A stretch of DNA of 64,000 nucleotides. Origin: Polaribacter sp. HaHaR_3_91. Its GTDB lineage: Bacteria; Bacteroidota; Bacteroidia; Flavobacteriales; Flavobacteriaceae. Position numbers and translations under genes: made by a program. Below, piece by piece: positions 45,290-53,460 of the stretch. The stretch is from assembly GCF_019278525.1 (NCBI RefSeq), contig NZ_CP058986.1, forward strand, positions 186,001 to 250,000. The letters run 5' to 3'. The notes beneath the pieces are model-generated. The model did no database searches and was not told where the DNA came from. It saw only the letters and a list, made by a program, of their open reading frames with translations. Position 1 is the first letter of the stretch; each line of letters begins with the position of its first letter.

Positions 45290-47803
45290 ATGAAAACAGT
45301 TATAGTTGTCGGAAACGGAATGGTTGGTTATAAATTTTGTGAAAAATTTGCAGCAACTCCAGAAAGTAAAGATTTTAAAATTATTGTTTTTGGTGAAGAA
45401 CCAAGACCTGCTTATGATAGAGTTCATTTAAGTGAGTTTTTCGAAAACCAAGATGCAAAAGCCTTAGAAATGGCACCTGCAGAATGGTATAAAGAAAATA
45501 ATATCGATTTAATTGTTGATGAAAGAGTTTCGGAAATTAATAGAAAGTCTAAACTAATTACTACGGCAAACGATAGAGAGTTTTCTTACGATTATTTAGT
45601 GTTGGCTACGGGTTCTTCTGCTTTTGTTCCGCCAATTAAAGGTGTAGAAAAAGAAGGGGTTTTTGTATACAGAACTATAGAGGATTTAGAAGGAATGTTG
45701 GCGTATGCTGCAAAACTGAAAGAGAAAAACCCAAATGCAAGAGCTGCCGTTTTAGGTGGAGGTTTATTAGGTTTAGAAGCAGGTAAGGCAGTTATGGATA
45801 TGGGGTTAGAGCCTCATATTGTAGAGTTTGCCTCTAAATTAATGCCAAGACAATTAGATTCTAGAAGTAGTAACGTATTGCAAATAAAATTAGAATCTAT
45901 AGGATTAAACATTCATTTGAACAAAGCAACCAATCAAATTTTAGGTGATACATGTATTACCGGAATGGAGTTTGGCGAAGACGATGTTCTAGATGTAGAA
46001 ATGTTAGTAGTTTCTGCCGGAATTAGACCAAGAGATGAGTTAGGTAAAGTATCTGGTTTAGAAATGGGTGTTCGTGGGGGAATTGTAGTGGACAATAAAA
46101 TGCAAACTTCCGATCCAAGTATTTTTGCTATCGGAGAAGTTGCCTTGTACAATCAAATGATTTTTGGTTTGGTGGCTCCCGGTTATGATATGGCGGGTGT
46201 TGCCGTAAATCAAATTATTGGAAATGTAGAAGAATTAATGCCTGCAGAAATTGATATGTCTACCAAATTAAAATTAATTGGTGTAGATGTAGCGAGTTTT
46301 GGAGAGCCTTTTATGCCAGCATCAAAAGGACATTCAGTTATTTTCGAAAACAAAACACAACATTTATATAAAAGAATTAACGTAAGTCTTGATGGTAAAT
46401 CATTACTAGGAGGAATCTTAGTAGGCGATGCATCAGACTATAATATGTTGCATCAAGTATATTTAAACGGAATGCCAATTCCAGAAGATGCAGCACAATT
46501 AATATTACCTGCTACAGAAGGCGGCGCTTTTGGTAGTGCTTTAGATTTACCAGACGAAGCGCAAATTTGTTCTTGTGAAAACGTAAGTAAAGGTCAGATT
46601 TGTGGAGCCATAAAAGATGGTTCTTGTGAGGATTTAGCTGGCGTTATTTCATCAACAAAAGCAAGTACAAGTTGTGGTGGTTGTAAGCCAATGGTTACAG
46701 ATTTGGTTAACGAAACTTTAAAATCGTTAGGTAAAACGGTTAAAAATGTAATTTGTGAACACTTTGAATATAGTCGTCAAGAATTATACGGAATTATAAA
46801 AGCTAAAAAACTGACTTCTTTTAACGAGGTTTTAGATACTTGTGGTTCTGGTCATGGTTGTGAAACTTGTAAGCCTTTGGTTTCTTCAATTTTTGCAAGT
46901 TTATATAATGACACTCCAAATAAAGAAGACGTTACCCAAGATACAAACGATAAATTTTTAGCGAATATTCAACGTAACGGAACGTATTCTGTAGTGCCTA
47001 GAATTGCAGGTGGAGAAGTAACGCCACAAGACTTAATTGTTTTAGGACAAATAGGATCGAAATATAATTTATACACAAAAATTACCGGTGGAGCGCGTAT
47101 CGATTTCTTTGGTGCAGAATTAAATGATTTACCAGCAATTTGGAAAGAGTTAATTGATGCAGGTTTTGAAAGTGGTCATGCGTACGGAAAATCGTTAAGA
47201 ACTGTAAAAAGTTGTGTAGGTTCTACCTGGTGTCGTTATGGTTTAGCAGAAAGTATTTCTTTTGCCATAGAATTAGAAAACAGGTATAAAGGTTTGCGTT
47301 CTCCTCATAAAATTAAAGGTGGTGTTTCTGGTTGTATTCGTGAATGTGCAGAAGCAAGAGGTAAAGATTTTGGAATTATCGCTGTAGAAGGTGGTTGGAA
47401 TCTTTATGTTGGTGGAAACGGTGGTGCAACACCAAGACACGCACAGTTATTAGCAGAAAAAATAGACAACGAAACAGTTGTAAAATATTTAGATAGATAC
47501 TTAATTTATTACATACAAACAGCTGCTCCATTAATGAGAACTGCTGCTTGGTTAGATAAATTAGAAGGCGGAATAGAGCAATTGAAAAAAGTGGTTATCG
47601 ATGATAGTTTAAATATTGTGGGTGATTTAGAAAAAGAAATGCAATTCTTAGTAGATGCTTACGAATGTGAGTGGAAACAAGCCATCGCAAACGAAGAAAC
47701 TAAAAAACGTTTTAATCATTTTGTAAATTCAGATGATAGAGATGATAACTTAGTGTTTGTGCCTTTACGTGATCAGAAAATGCCTGAACTTTGGAAAAAT
47801 TAA
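45290..47803 (+). CDS. nirB: Assimilatory nitrite reductase [NAD(P)H], large subunit
   Basis: This siroheme enzyme reduces nitrite to ammonium with NAD(P)H. From ATG 45290 it has 837 residues, near the usual 840-850. Order: FAD/NAD module with VVGNGMVGYKFC (start) and AVLGGGLLGLEAG (about residue 150); two BFD-like [2Fe-2S] domains (about 425-475, CSCENVSKGQICG and CGGCKP; about 485-530, with CGSGHGCETC); then the ferredoxin-like and siroheme domain with CVGSTWC and GVSGCIRECAEA (about 645-690), which supply the 4Fe-4S/siroheme cysteines. It heads the operon with nirD. Confidence 0.97.
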   Translation: MKTVIVVGNGMVGYKFCEKFAATPESKDFKIIVFGEEPRPAYDRVHLSEFFENQDAKALEMAPAEWYKENNIDLIVDERVSEINRKSKLITTANDREFSYDYLVLATGSSAFVPPIKGVEKEGVFVYRTIEDLEGMLAYAAKLKEKNPNARAAVLGGGLLGLEAGKAVMDMGLEPHIVEFASKLMPRQLDSRSSNVLQIKLESIGLNIHLNKATNQILGDTCITGMEFGEDDVLDVEMLVVSAGIRPRDELGKVSGLEMGVRGGIVVDNKMQTSDPSIFAIGEVALYNQMIFGLVAPGYDMAGVAVNQIIGNVEELMPAEIDMSTKLKLIGVDVASFGEPFMPASKGHSVIFENKTQHLYKRINVSLDGKSLLGGILVGDASDYNMLHQVYLNGMPIPEDAAQLILPATEGGAFGSALDLPDEAQICSCENVSKGQICGAIKDGSCEDLAGVISSTKASTSCGGCKPMVTDLVNETLKSLGKTVKNVICEHFEYSRQELYGIIKAKKLTSFNEVLDTCGSGHGCETCKPLVSSIFASLYNDTPNKEDVTQDTNDKFLANIQRNGTYSVVPRIAGGEVTPQDLIVLGQIGSKYNLYTKITGGARIDFFGAELNDLPAIWKELIDAGFESGHAYGKSLRTVKSCVGSTWCRYGLAESISFAIELENRYKGLRSPHKIKGGVSGCIRECAEARGKDFGIIAVEGGWNLYVGGNGGATPRHAQLLAEKIDNETVVKYLDRYLIYYIQTAAPLMRTAAWLDKLEGGIEQLKKVVIDDSLNIVGDLEKEMQFLVDAYECEWKQAIANEETKKRFNHFVNSDDRDDNLVFVPLRDQKMPELWKN

Positions 47804-47831
47804 TTTTACCAGTATAAATCATAACGTACAG

Positions 47832-47925
47832 TTTTGTCATTTCTAAGTAAGGAGAAATCACGTAAAGGTGCTCAACATTATGTGTTCACTGTAATGCGAC
47901 TTCTCTTAAAATCGAAGTGACAGAA
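47832..47925. repeat. Dispersed imperfect palindrome, GTCATTTCGA family, copy 2
   Basis: Left arm TTTTGTCATTTCTAAGTAAGG-like with GAGAAATCAC; right arm GCGACTTCTC then TTAAAATCGAAGTGACAGAAC. It lies between nirB and nirD, so it would be transcribed and form a hairpin within the operon mRNA. Confidence 0.7.
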
Positions 47926-48001
47926 CGTTTTAAAATAACATTTTAAATCTCAATTATTTTCAATAAGACTACTTAGTTGATCAGAAATAACAAATATAAT
48001 T

Positions 48002-48379
48002 ATGGATACATTACTTTTAAAATACAAAACAGTAAAAGAAGCAGATGTAAAAGTTTGGTTTAAAGCAGCTCCTATTAGTGCATTTCCAAAAGATGGTGGA
48101 GCATGTGTAAAATATAAAGATTTACAAATTGCAGTTTTCAATTTTTCTAGGTTAGATAAATGGTATGCTTGCCAGAATTTATCACCAGAAAAACAAGAAA
48201 ATGTATTGTCTAGAGGTATGTTGGGCGATCATAAAGGGGTTCCTAAAATTGCATGTCCGTTGCATAAAAAAACATTTTCGTTAGAAACGGGAGAAAACTT
48301 AAATGCAGATTTAGCACCTATCGCTGTATATCCTATTAAGATTGAAGCAGAAAATGTGTATATTGGCTTTTCAGAATAA
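48002..48379 (+). CDS. nirD: Nitrite reductase small subunit
   Basis: This 125-residue Rieske-fold small subunit works with NirB. The fold is recognisable from WFKAAPISAFPKDGGACVKYKDLQIAVF, then the second cluster-like motif ACPLHKKTFSLETGE. The first CxH pair is replaced (YACQNLSPEK), as in other NirD proteins that keep the fold but not a complete cluster. It is 198 bases downstream of nirB with a palindromic repeat in between, and 9 bases upstream of the DUF4202 gene. Confidence 0.94.
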   Translation: MDTLLLKYKTVKEADVKVWFKAAPISAFPKDGGACVKYKDLQIAVFNFSRLDKWYACQNLSPEKQENVLSRGMLGDHKGVPKIACPLHKKTFSLETGENLNADLAPIAVYPIKIEAENVYIGFSE

Positions 48380-48388
48380 ACAAAAAAG

Positions 48389-48973
48389 ATGAAGCCAACA
48401 AGATTTGAAACTGCCATTGCATTAATAGATAAAAAAAACGCTGAAGATCCAAATAACTACCAAGTTTCTGGATTAGAGTATCCTAAAGAATTATTATATT
48501 CTCAAAGGATGACAAGAAAGTTACTTCAGTTTGATCCTAATGCATCAAAGGCACTTCAAATTTCGGCAAGAGCACAACATATTTGTCGTTGGAAAATTGG
48601 TAGAAAAGAATATCCGATGGATAGAGTTGGGTATTTAAAATGGCGTGAAGAATTAAAAAAGATGCACGCAAATACTACTGGAGAAATCTTAGAACAAGTT
48701 GGTTTTGATGAACAGTTTGTAGACAGGGTTCAGAAGATTATCTTAAAAAAACTAATCAAGAAAAACGAAGAAGCTCAAACCTTAGAAGATGTTATTTGTT
48801 TGGTTTTTCTAGATTATTATTTTGATGAATTTGCAGCAAAACATACCGATGAAAAAATTATCGATATTTTAAAGAAAACGTGGGTGAAAATGTCTGATAA
48901 TGGACATGAAGCAGCGTTAAAAATTCCATTTTCAGAAAAAAGTTTGGCATTGGTAAAACAAGCTATCTCATAA
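48389..48973 (+). CDS. DUF4202-family protein in the nitrate cluster
   Basis: This 194-residue soluble protein starts with MKPTRFETAIALIDKKNAEDPN and has AQHICRWKIGRKEYPMDRVGYLKWR near residue 62-85 and DVICLVFLDYYFDEFAAKHTDEKIIDIL near 135-160. This is the pattern of DUF4202. Conserved His, Asp and Glu residues in mostly helical surroundings are reminiscent of an HD-type metal site, but this is speculation. Homologues have been labelled glutamyl-tRNA synthetase-like without support. It is between nirD and the NarX-like kinase (gaps of 9 and 17 bases), so it is probably part of nitrate or nitrite metabolism or its control. Confidence 0.85.
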   Translation: MKPTRFETAIALIDKKNAEDPNNYQVSGLEYPKELLYSQRMTRKLLQFDPNASKALQISARAQHICRWKIGRKEYPMDRVGYLKWREELKKMHANTTGEILEQVGFDEQFVDRVQKIILKKLIKKNEEAQTLEDVICLVFLDYYFDEFAAKHTDEKIIDILKKTWVKMSDNGHEAALKIPFSEKSLALVKQAIS

Positions 48974-48990
48974 ATAAAATGTAATTTAAC

Positions 48991-50802
48991 ATGACTAAAA
49001 ACGGCAATTCATTAGACCAAAGAACGTTTGATAAATTAAGCCGTTTATACGTTATTGCATTAAGTACCATTGCACTTTCTGTTATTATTAGTCAAGTTTT
49101 AGTTCATAATCACTTAGAAAGTCAAAAAAGTGATTCTACCGTAATTAATGTGGCTGGTAGACAACGAATGTTGAGTCAAAAATTAACCAAAGAAATTGTT
49201 TCTCTTTCTGATTATTCTGATAAAAAAAATAGACTTCTACTTAAGAACAAAATTTCAGAAACCCTTTACCTGTGGCAGTTATCTCATCATGCGCTTCAAA
49301 AAGGAAATGATAGTTTAGGGCTTCCTGAACATAATAGCGATAAAATTAAGAGTGAATTTAAAGCAATAAATCCTGTTTTTAATACTATTGAAAAATCAGC
49401 TAAATCAATTGTAAAAAAAATATCACAAAATCCTACCATTCCTATTGATGAGTTAACATCAGAAGTTAAAAAAGTAATCCATAATGAAGGTTCTTTTTTA
49501 TTGATGATGGATGAAATTGTAAATCAATACAATGTAGAAGCTGATAAAAAAATAGCTTGGTTAAAAAAATTGGAATTCCTATTAATGACTTTTACGTTAA
49601 TAATACTTTTAGGTGAATTTTTATTTATTTTTTGGCCAACAGCAAAATCGGTAAAAGCAACACTTTCAGAGTTATTATCCGCAGAAAAAAGAGCTAAAAA
49701 AATGGCTTTTGATGCCGATGAGCTAAGTCTTTCTAAAGAAAAATCTATAAAAGAATTACGTGCGTTTAGCCATGCAATAGATGAAACGTTGTTATTTGCA
49801 AGGGTTTCGCCAAGCGGAAACTTAATTCATATAGGAAATAAATTTTCTCGTTTGTTTAGATTATCAAACTTAAAGAATGAAGTGTTGTTTTGGAATGTTT
49901 TATCTAATAATGAAAATGAACAATTAGTAATTGAAAATTTAATTAATAAATATAAAAAAATAGGTTGGCAAGGAGAGGTAAAAGCAACCATAAAAGGAGG
50001 TGTTGATATTTGGTTAGAGATGTCTTTGGTGCCTTATAGACCTACTGAGGATAGATCTGAATTGTTAGTAATTGCTTCTGAAATTACAGATAGAAAAGCG
50101 GCTCAAATAGAAGTAGAAAGACTTACAGAAGAAAGTTTTGAAGAGAAAATGAGTCAGCAAAAGATAATCTCTAGTAAGATTATTGAAAATCAAGAAAAAG
50201 AACAAAACAGAATCGCCAAAGACGTGCATGACGGAATTGGGCAAATGTTAACAGGGTTAAAGTACAATTTAGAGAGTATCAATATGAATGATATTGAGAA
50301 AACAACTTTAAAAATAGAGCACCTAAAAGAATTAACCACAAATATTATAAAAGGAGTTAGAACAGCTACTTTTAACCTAACTCCTCCAGAATTATCAGAT
50401 CACGGAATTGTGCCTGCAATTACCAAGTTAACACATGAATTAGGTAGATTGACGGGAAAAGAAATTATATTTTTTAATAAAACAGATTTTAATGAGCGTT
50501 TAGATTCTTTAATAGAAATTAATATTTACAGAATTGTACAAGAAGCAATTAATAATGCTATTAAATACGCAGATTCTTCACATATTTTAGTGTCACTTTC
50601 TCACAGTGAAAATATCTTAAGCATTAATATTGATGATGACGGAAAAGGTTTTGAACCATCAAAAGTAAAGAAAGTAAAAAATGGCGATGGAGGAATGGGA
50701 ATGACTTTTATGAAAGAACGTATTAAATATATTGATGGTCGTTTATTCTTAAATTCTGAATTAGGAAAAGGAACTAGAGTTACTTTGAATATTCCTATTT
50801 AA
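48991..50802 (+). CDS. NarX-like sensor histidine kinase
   Basis: This 603-residue membrane kinase has TM1 (about residues 17-37), a periplasmic four-helix sensor of the PilJ/NarX-type (about 38-190) and TM2 (about 195-212). The sensor has VINVAGRQRMLSQKLTKE near residue 46. It fits the P-box pattern INxAGxxRMxS of E. coli NarX, where it binds nitrate. A PAS-like domain (about 260-370) and a HisKA_3 dimerisation domain follow, with His413 in AKDVHDGIGQ. The HATPase domain holds YRIVQEAINNAIKYA and DDDGKGFEP. The partner is the response regulator at 51024. It should sense nitrate or nitrite outside the cytoplasm. Confidence 0.9.
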   Translation: MTKNGNSLDQRTFDKLSRLYVIALSTIALSVIISQVLVHNHLESQKSDSTVINVAGRQRMLSQKLTKEIVSLSDYSDKKNRLLLKNKISETLYLWQLSHHALQKGNDSLGLPEHNSDKIKSEFKAINPVFNTIEKSAKSIVKKISQNPTIPIDELTSEVKKVIHNEGSFLLMMDEIVNQYNVEADKKIAWLKKLEFLLMTFTLIILLGEFLFIFWPTAKSVKATLSELLSAEKRAKKMAFDADELSLSKEKSIKELRAFSHAIDETLLFARVSPSGNLIHIGNKFSRLFRLSNLKNEVLFWNVLSNNENEQLVIENLINKYKKIGWQGEVKATIKGGVDIWLEMSLVPYRPTEDRSELLVIASEITDRKAAQIEVERLTEESFEEKMSQQKIISSKIIENQEKEQNRIAKDVHDGIGQMLTGLKYNLESINMNDIEKTTLKIEHLKELTTNIIKGVRTATFNLTPPELSDHGIVPAITKLTHELGRLTGKEIIFFNKTDFNERLDSLIEINIYRIVQEAINNAIKYADSSHILVSLSHSENILSINIDDDGKGFEPSKVKKVKNGDGGMGMTFMKERIKYIDGRLFLNSELGKGTRVTLNIPI

Positions 50803-50842
50803 AAGACTAAACACAAAACTTTACAAACATATTACAACACAA

Positions 50843-50937
50843 TTTTGTCATTTCGACTTTAGGAGAAATCACATAACAGTGATCACACAAGGTCTAACAA
50901 ACCTTATGTGATTTCTCACTGCGTTCGAAATGACAAA
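50843..50937. repeat. Dispersed imperfect palindrome, GTCATTTCGA family, copy 3
   Basis: Left arm TTTTGTCATTTCGACTTTAG then GAGAAATCACATAA; right arm TTATGTGATTTCTCACTGCG then TTCGAAATGACAAA. It is the best conserved member with long inverted arms, lying between the sensor kinase and the response regulator. Confidence 0.85.
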
Positions 50938-50970
50938 GAGTATAAATAATAAAACAGGCTACTATATAAA

Positions 50971-51007
50971 TACGTAGTTTTACTTAAATTCCTTATTTTT
51001 GTACGTA
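50971..51007 (+). promoter_or_regulatory. Promoter and TACGTA sites before the NarL-like regulator
   Basis: TACGTA at 50971-50976 and at 51002-51007, with a -7 box TATTTTTG at 50994-51001 between them. The regulator gene thus seems to have its own promoter, separate from the kinase gene. Confidence 0.5.
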
Positions 51008-51023
51008 TAAAATAGTTACAATT

Positions 51024-51683
51024 ATGATAAATGTAGTTTTAGCAGACGACCACGTTTTGGTAAGAGATGGAATAAAAGCACTTTTAGAAGATCAGACAGG
51101 AATTACGGTTATTGATGAAGCATCTAACGGAAAAGAGGCTTTAGAGGTAATTGCTAAAAACAAACCTCATGTTCTTATTGTAGATATTAGAATGCCAGAA
51201 ATGAACGGAATTGAAGTGGTAGCAGAAATTACCAAAGAGAAAATAGATGTAAAAACCTTAGTGCTTTCTATGCACGATTCTGAAGAGTATGTTTTAAAAT
51301 CTATACAAGCTGGTGCAGATGGTTATTTGTTAAAAGGAGCTAGTAAAGAAGAATTTTTAAAAGCGGTTAATAATGTAGCTGGTGGAGATAAGTATTTTAC
51401 CGGTGATGTTTCTACCATTATCATGAATAATTTTGTAAACGGAAAAACCAGTAAAGTTATTGAAGAGCAAAAAGAAGTAAAAGTTGCTCCTTTTAAACTG
51501 ACTAAAAGAGAAAGGCAAATACTTACTTTAGTTTTAGAACTAAAGAATAATAAAGATATTGCAGAAGAATTATCTATTAGCAAGCGTACTGCAGAAGTAC
51601 ATCGTTTTAATTTAATGAAGAAGTTAGAAGCTAAAAACTTGCAAGAATTAACAAATAAAGCCAAAGAATATCAGTTGATATAA
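51024..51683 (+). CDS. NarL/FixJ-family response regulator
   Basis: This 219-residue regulator has a receiver (about residues 1-120) with Asp8/Asp9, phosphoacceptor Asp54 in VDIRMPEMNG and Lys near 105 in LLKGASKEEF. The LuxR-type helix-turn-helix (about 155-210) is LTKRERQILTLVLELKNNKDIAEELSISKRTAEVHRFNLMKKL. It is the natural partner of the NarX-like kinase encoded just upstream. Its likely targets are promoters of the nitrate cluster. Whether it binds the TACGTA sites is a testable inference. Confidence 0.93.
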   Translation: MINVVLADDHVLVRDGIKALLEDQTGITVIDEASNGKEALEVIAKNKPHVLIVDIRMPEMNGIEVVAEITKEKIDVKTLVLSMHDSEEYVLKSIQAGADGYLLKGASKEEFLKAVNNVAGGDKYFTGDVSTIIMNNFVNGKTSKVIEEQKEVKVAPFKLTKRERQILTLVLELKNNKDIAEELSISKRTAEVHRFNLMKKLEAKNLQELTNKAKEYQLI

Positions 51684-51758
51684 GTAATTAGTAAGTAACT
51701 GGTTTTTTAGTCTGATTATTTTTTAACTGCAATATTATCAAATTCTTAAAATCGACAC

Positions 51759-51836
51759 TACGTAATTATTAATCTACTAATAATTATAAAATACGTATTT
51801 TTAAAACACTTAATTAAGTATTTATACTTAGTTTTG
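51759..51836 (+). promoter_or_regulatory. Promoter and TACGTA sites before the NarK-type transporter
   Basis: TACGTA at 51759-51764 and 51792-51797, an AAGTATTTATACTTA palindrome at 51817-51831 closely related to the AAGTATTAATACGTA site of nirB, and a -7 box TAGTTTTG at 51829-51836. The box is the same eight bases as before nirB. The transporter start is therefore ATG 51857. Confidence 0.55.
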
Positions 51837-51856
51837 TGTATCTAAAAATATGTATT

Positions 51857-53278
51857 ATGATAAATCTAGCGCAAGAAAAATCTACAAAATTAAGTTTATT
51901 CGATTTTAAGAATGTTTCCACTCGTACCTTTTGGATAACATCAATATCATTCTTTTTATGCTTTTTTGCATGGTTTGGTATTGTACCTTTTATGCCAGAT
52001 GTTGTAAAAGATTTAGGTTTAACTCCAGATCAAAAATGGAACTCAATTATTTTAGCAGTATCAGGAACCGTTTTTGCACGTTTACTAATTGGTAAATTAT
52101 GTGATAAATACGGACCAAGATTATGTTATACTTGGTTGTTAATGTTAGGTGCAATTCCTGTTATTTTATGTGGATTGGTACAAACACCAACGCAATTTTT
52201 AGTTTGTAGATTGTTTATTGGTTTTATTGGAGCTTCCTTTGTAATTACACAAGTACATACTTCTTTAATGTTTGCACCAAATATTGTAGGAACCGCAAAT
52301 GCAACTTCTGCAGGTTGGGGTAACTTAGGTGGTGGCGCAAATAGATTAGGTATGCCTTTAATTGCGGCGGCAGTTGTTGCTTTTGGTGTTGCAGACGGAG
52401 AAGCTTGGAGATATTCTATGGTAATTGCTGGTATTGTTTGTTTTGCAATGGGAATTGTATATTACTTATTTACAACAGATACTCCTAAAGGAAACTTTAG
52501 CGAATTAAAAGAAGCTGGCGAAATGATTGTTACTAAAAAAGATCAAATAGGATTTTTAGAAGTATTAAAAGATTATAGAGTTTGGATTCTTTTTGTAGTA
52601 TATGCTGCAAGTTTCGGAATTGAATTAACAGTATACGGAACTATGGATGATTATCTTCAGAATACGTTTCAATTACAAAGAGTAACTGCAGGTAACATTG
52701 TGTTGTCATTTGCTTTGATGAATATTTTTGCAAGAACTTTAGGTGGTTTCTTTGGAGATAAATTTGGGAAATTAAAAGGATTGAGAGGACGTGTTTTATT
52801 CTTGTCTTTCATTTTAACCTTACAAGGAGTAATATTGATATTTTTCTCTGGAGCTACAAGTTTGGTTTTAGGAGTTGTTTTGTTGATTCTATTTAGTTTA
52901 AGTGTTCAAATGGCAGAAGGAGCAACGTTTTCTGTAGTGCCATTCATTAATAAAAAAGCCATTGGTTCTGTTTCTGGAATTGTTGGAGCAGGAGGTAATG
53001 TTGGAGCATTTTTAGCGGCAATGTTATTAAAATCTAAATCTTCACTAGCAGAAAAAGCAGCAATTGTTTCTAATGAAGGTTTAAGTGATGAGGTTGTTAA
53101 AGCAGCACAATCTGCCGCTTCTTCGAGTGCAGTTGCAAGTGGATATTTATTAATAGGTTTTGTAGTTGTAGTTACAGGTATTATTGCTTTAACTATTAAA
53201 TTTTCTACAGAAGAAGAGGAAGAAGAGTCGACAGAAAATAGCGTTGAGTTAACACCAGAGTTGATACCAATTAAGTAA
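51857..53278 (+). CDS. NarK/NasA-type nitrate/nitrite transporter (MFS)
   Basis: This 473-residue MFS protein starts at ATG 51857 (MINLAQEKSTK). It has about 12 membrane segments and the two nitrate signature regions of the NNP family: ATSAGWGNLGGGANRLGMPL in TM5 (about residues 152-171) and VSGIVGAGGNVGAFLAAML in TM11 (about 373-391). FARLLIGKLCDKYGPRL is the MFS motif A. It should import nitrate, or exchange nitrate for nitrite. It has its own promoter and the nitrate reductase gene follows 182 bases later. Confidence 0.95.
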   Translation: MINLAQEKSTKLSLFDFKNVSTRTFWITSISFFLCFFAWFGIVPFMPDVVKDLGLTPDQKWNSIILAVSGTVFARLLIGKLCDKYGPRLCYTWLLMLGAIPVILCGLVQTPTQFLVCRLFIGFIGASFVITQVHTSLMFAPNIVGTANATSAGWGNLGGGANRLGMPLIAAAVVAFGVADGEAWRYSMVIAGIVCFAMGIVYYLFTTDTPKGNFSELKEAGEMIVTKKDQIGFLEVLKDYRVWILFVVYAASFGIELTVYGTMDDYLQNTFQLQRVTAGNIVLSFALMNIFARTLGGFFGDKFGKLKGLRGRVLFLSFILTLQGVILIFFSGATSLVLGVVLLILFSLSVQMAEGATFSVVPFINKKAIGSVSGIVGAGGNVGAFLAAMLLKSKSSLAEKAAIVSNEGLSDEVVKAAQSAASSSAVASGYLLIGFVVVVTGIIALTIKFSTEEEEEESTENSVELTPELIPIK

Positions 53279-53406
53279 AAAGATAATTGTCACCCAACCT
53301 TTTATTATCTATTAAAAAGAATAACAAAATTGATTATTAATGGTTATTTTTTATTGATTTATAAATTCAACTCATCTTTTTTAAGTGTATTAAGAATAAT
53401 AAAATC

Positions 53407-53414
53407 TAACTTTG
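53407..53414 (+). promoter_or_regulatory. -7 box before the nitrate reductase gene
   Basis: TAACTTTG, fitting TAnnTTTG, 46 bases upstream of the ATG. No TACGTA site is next to it. Confidence 0.4.
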
Positions 53415-53460
53415 GTTAGTAAATAATTAATATCGTATTTTGTATAAAACCTTGGTCTAA

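Noticed and set aside
51836..51856. GTG start for the NarK-type transporter at 51836
   Set aside because: It lies on the -7 box (51829-51836). The ATG at 51857 fits the promoter better.
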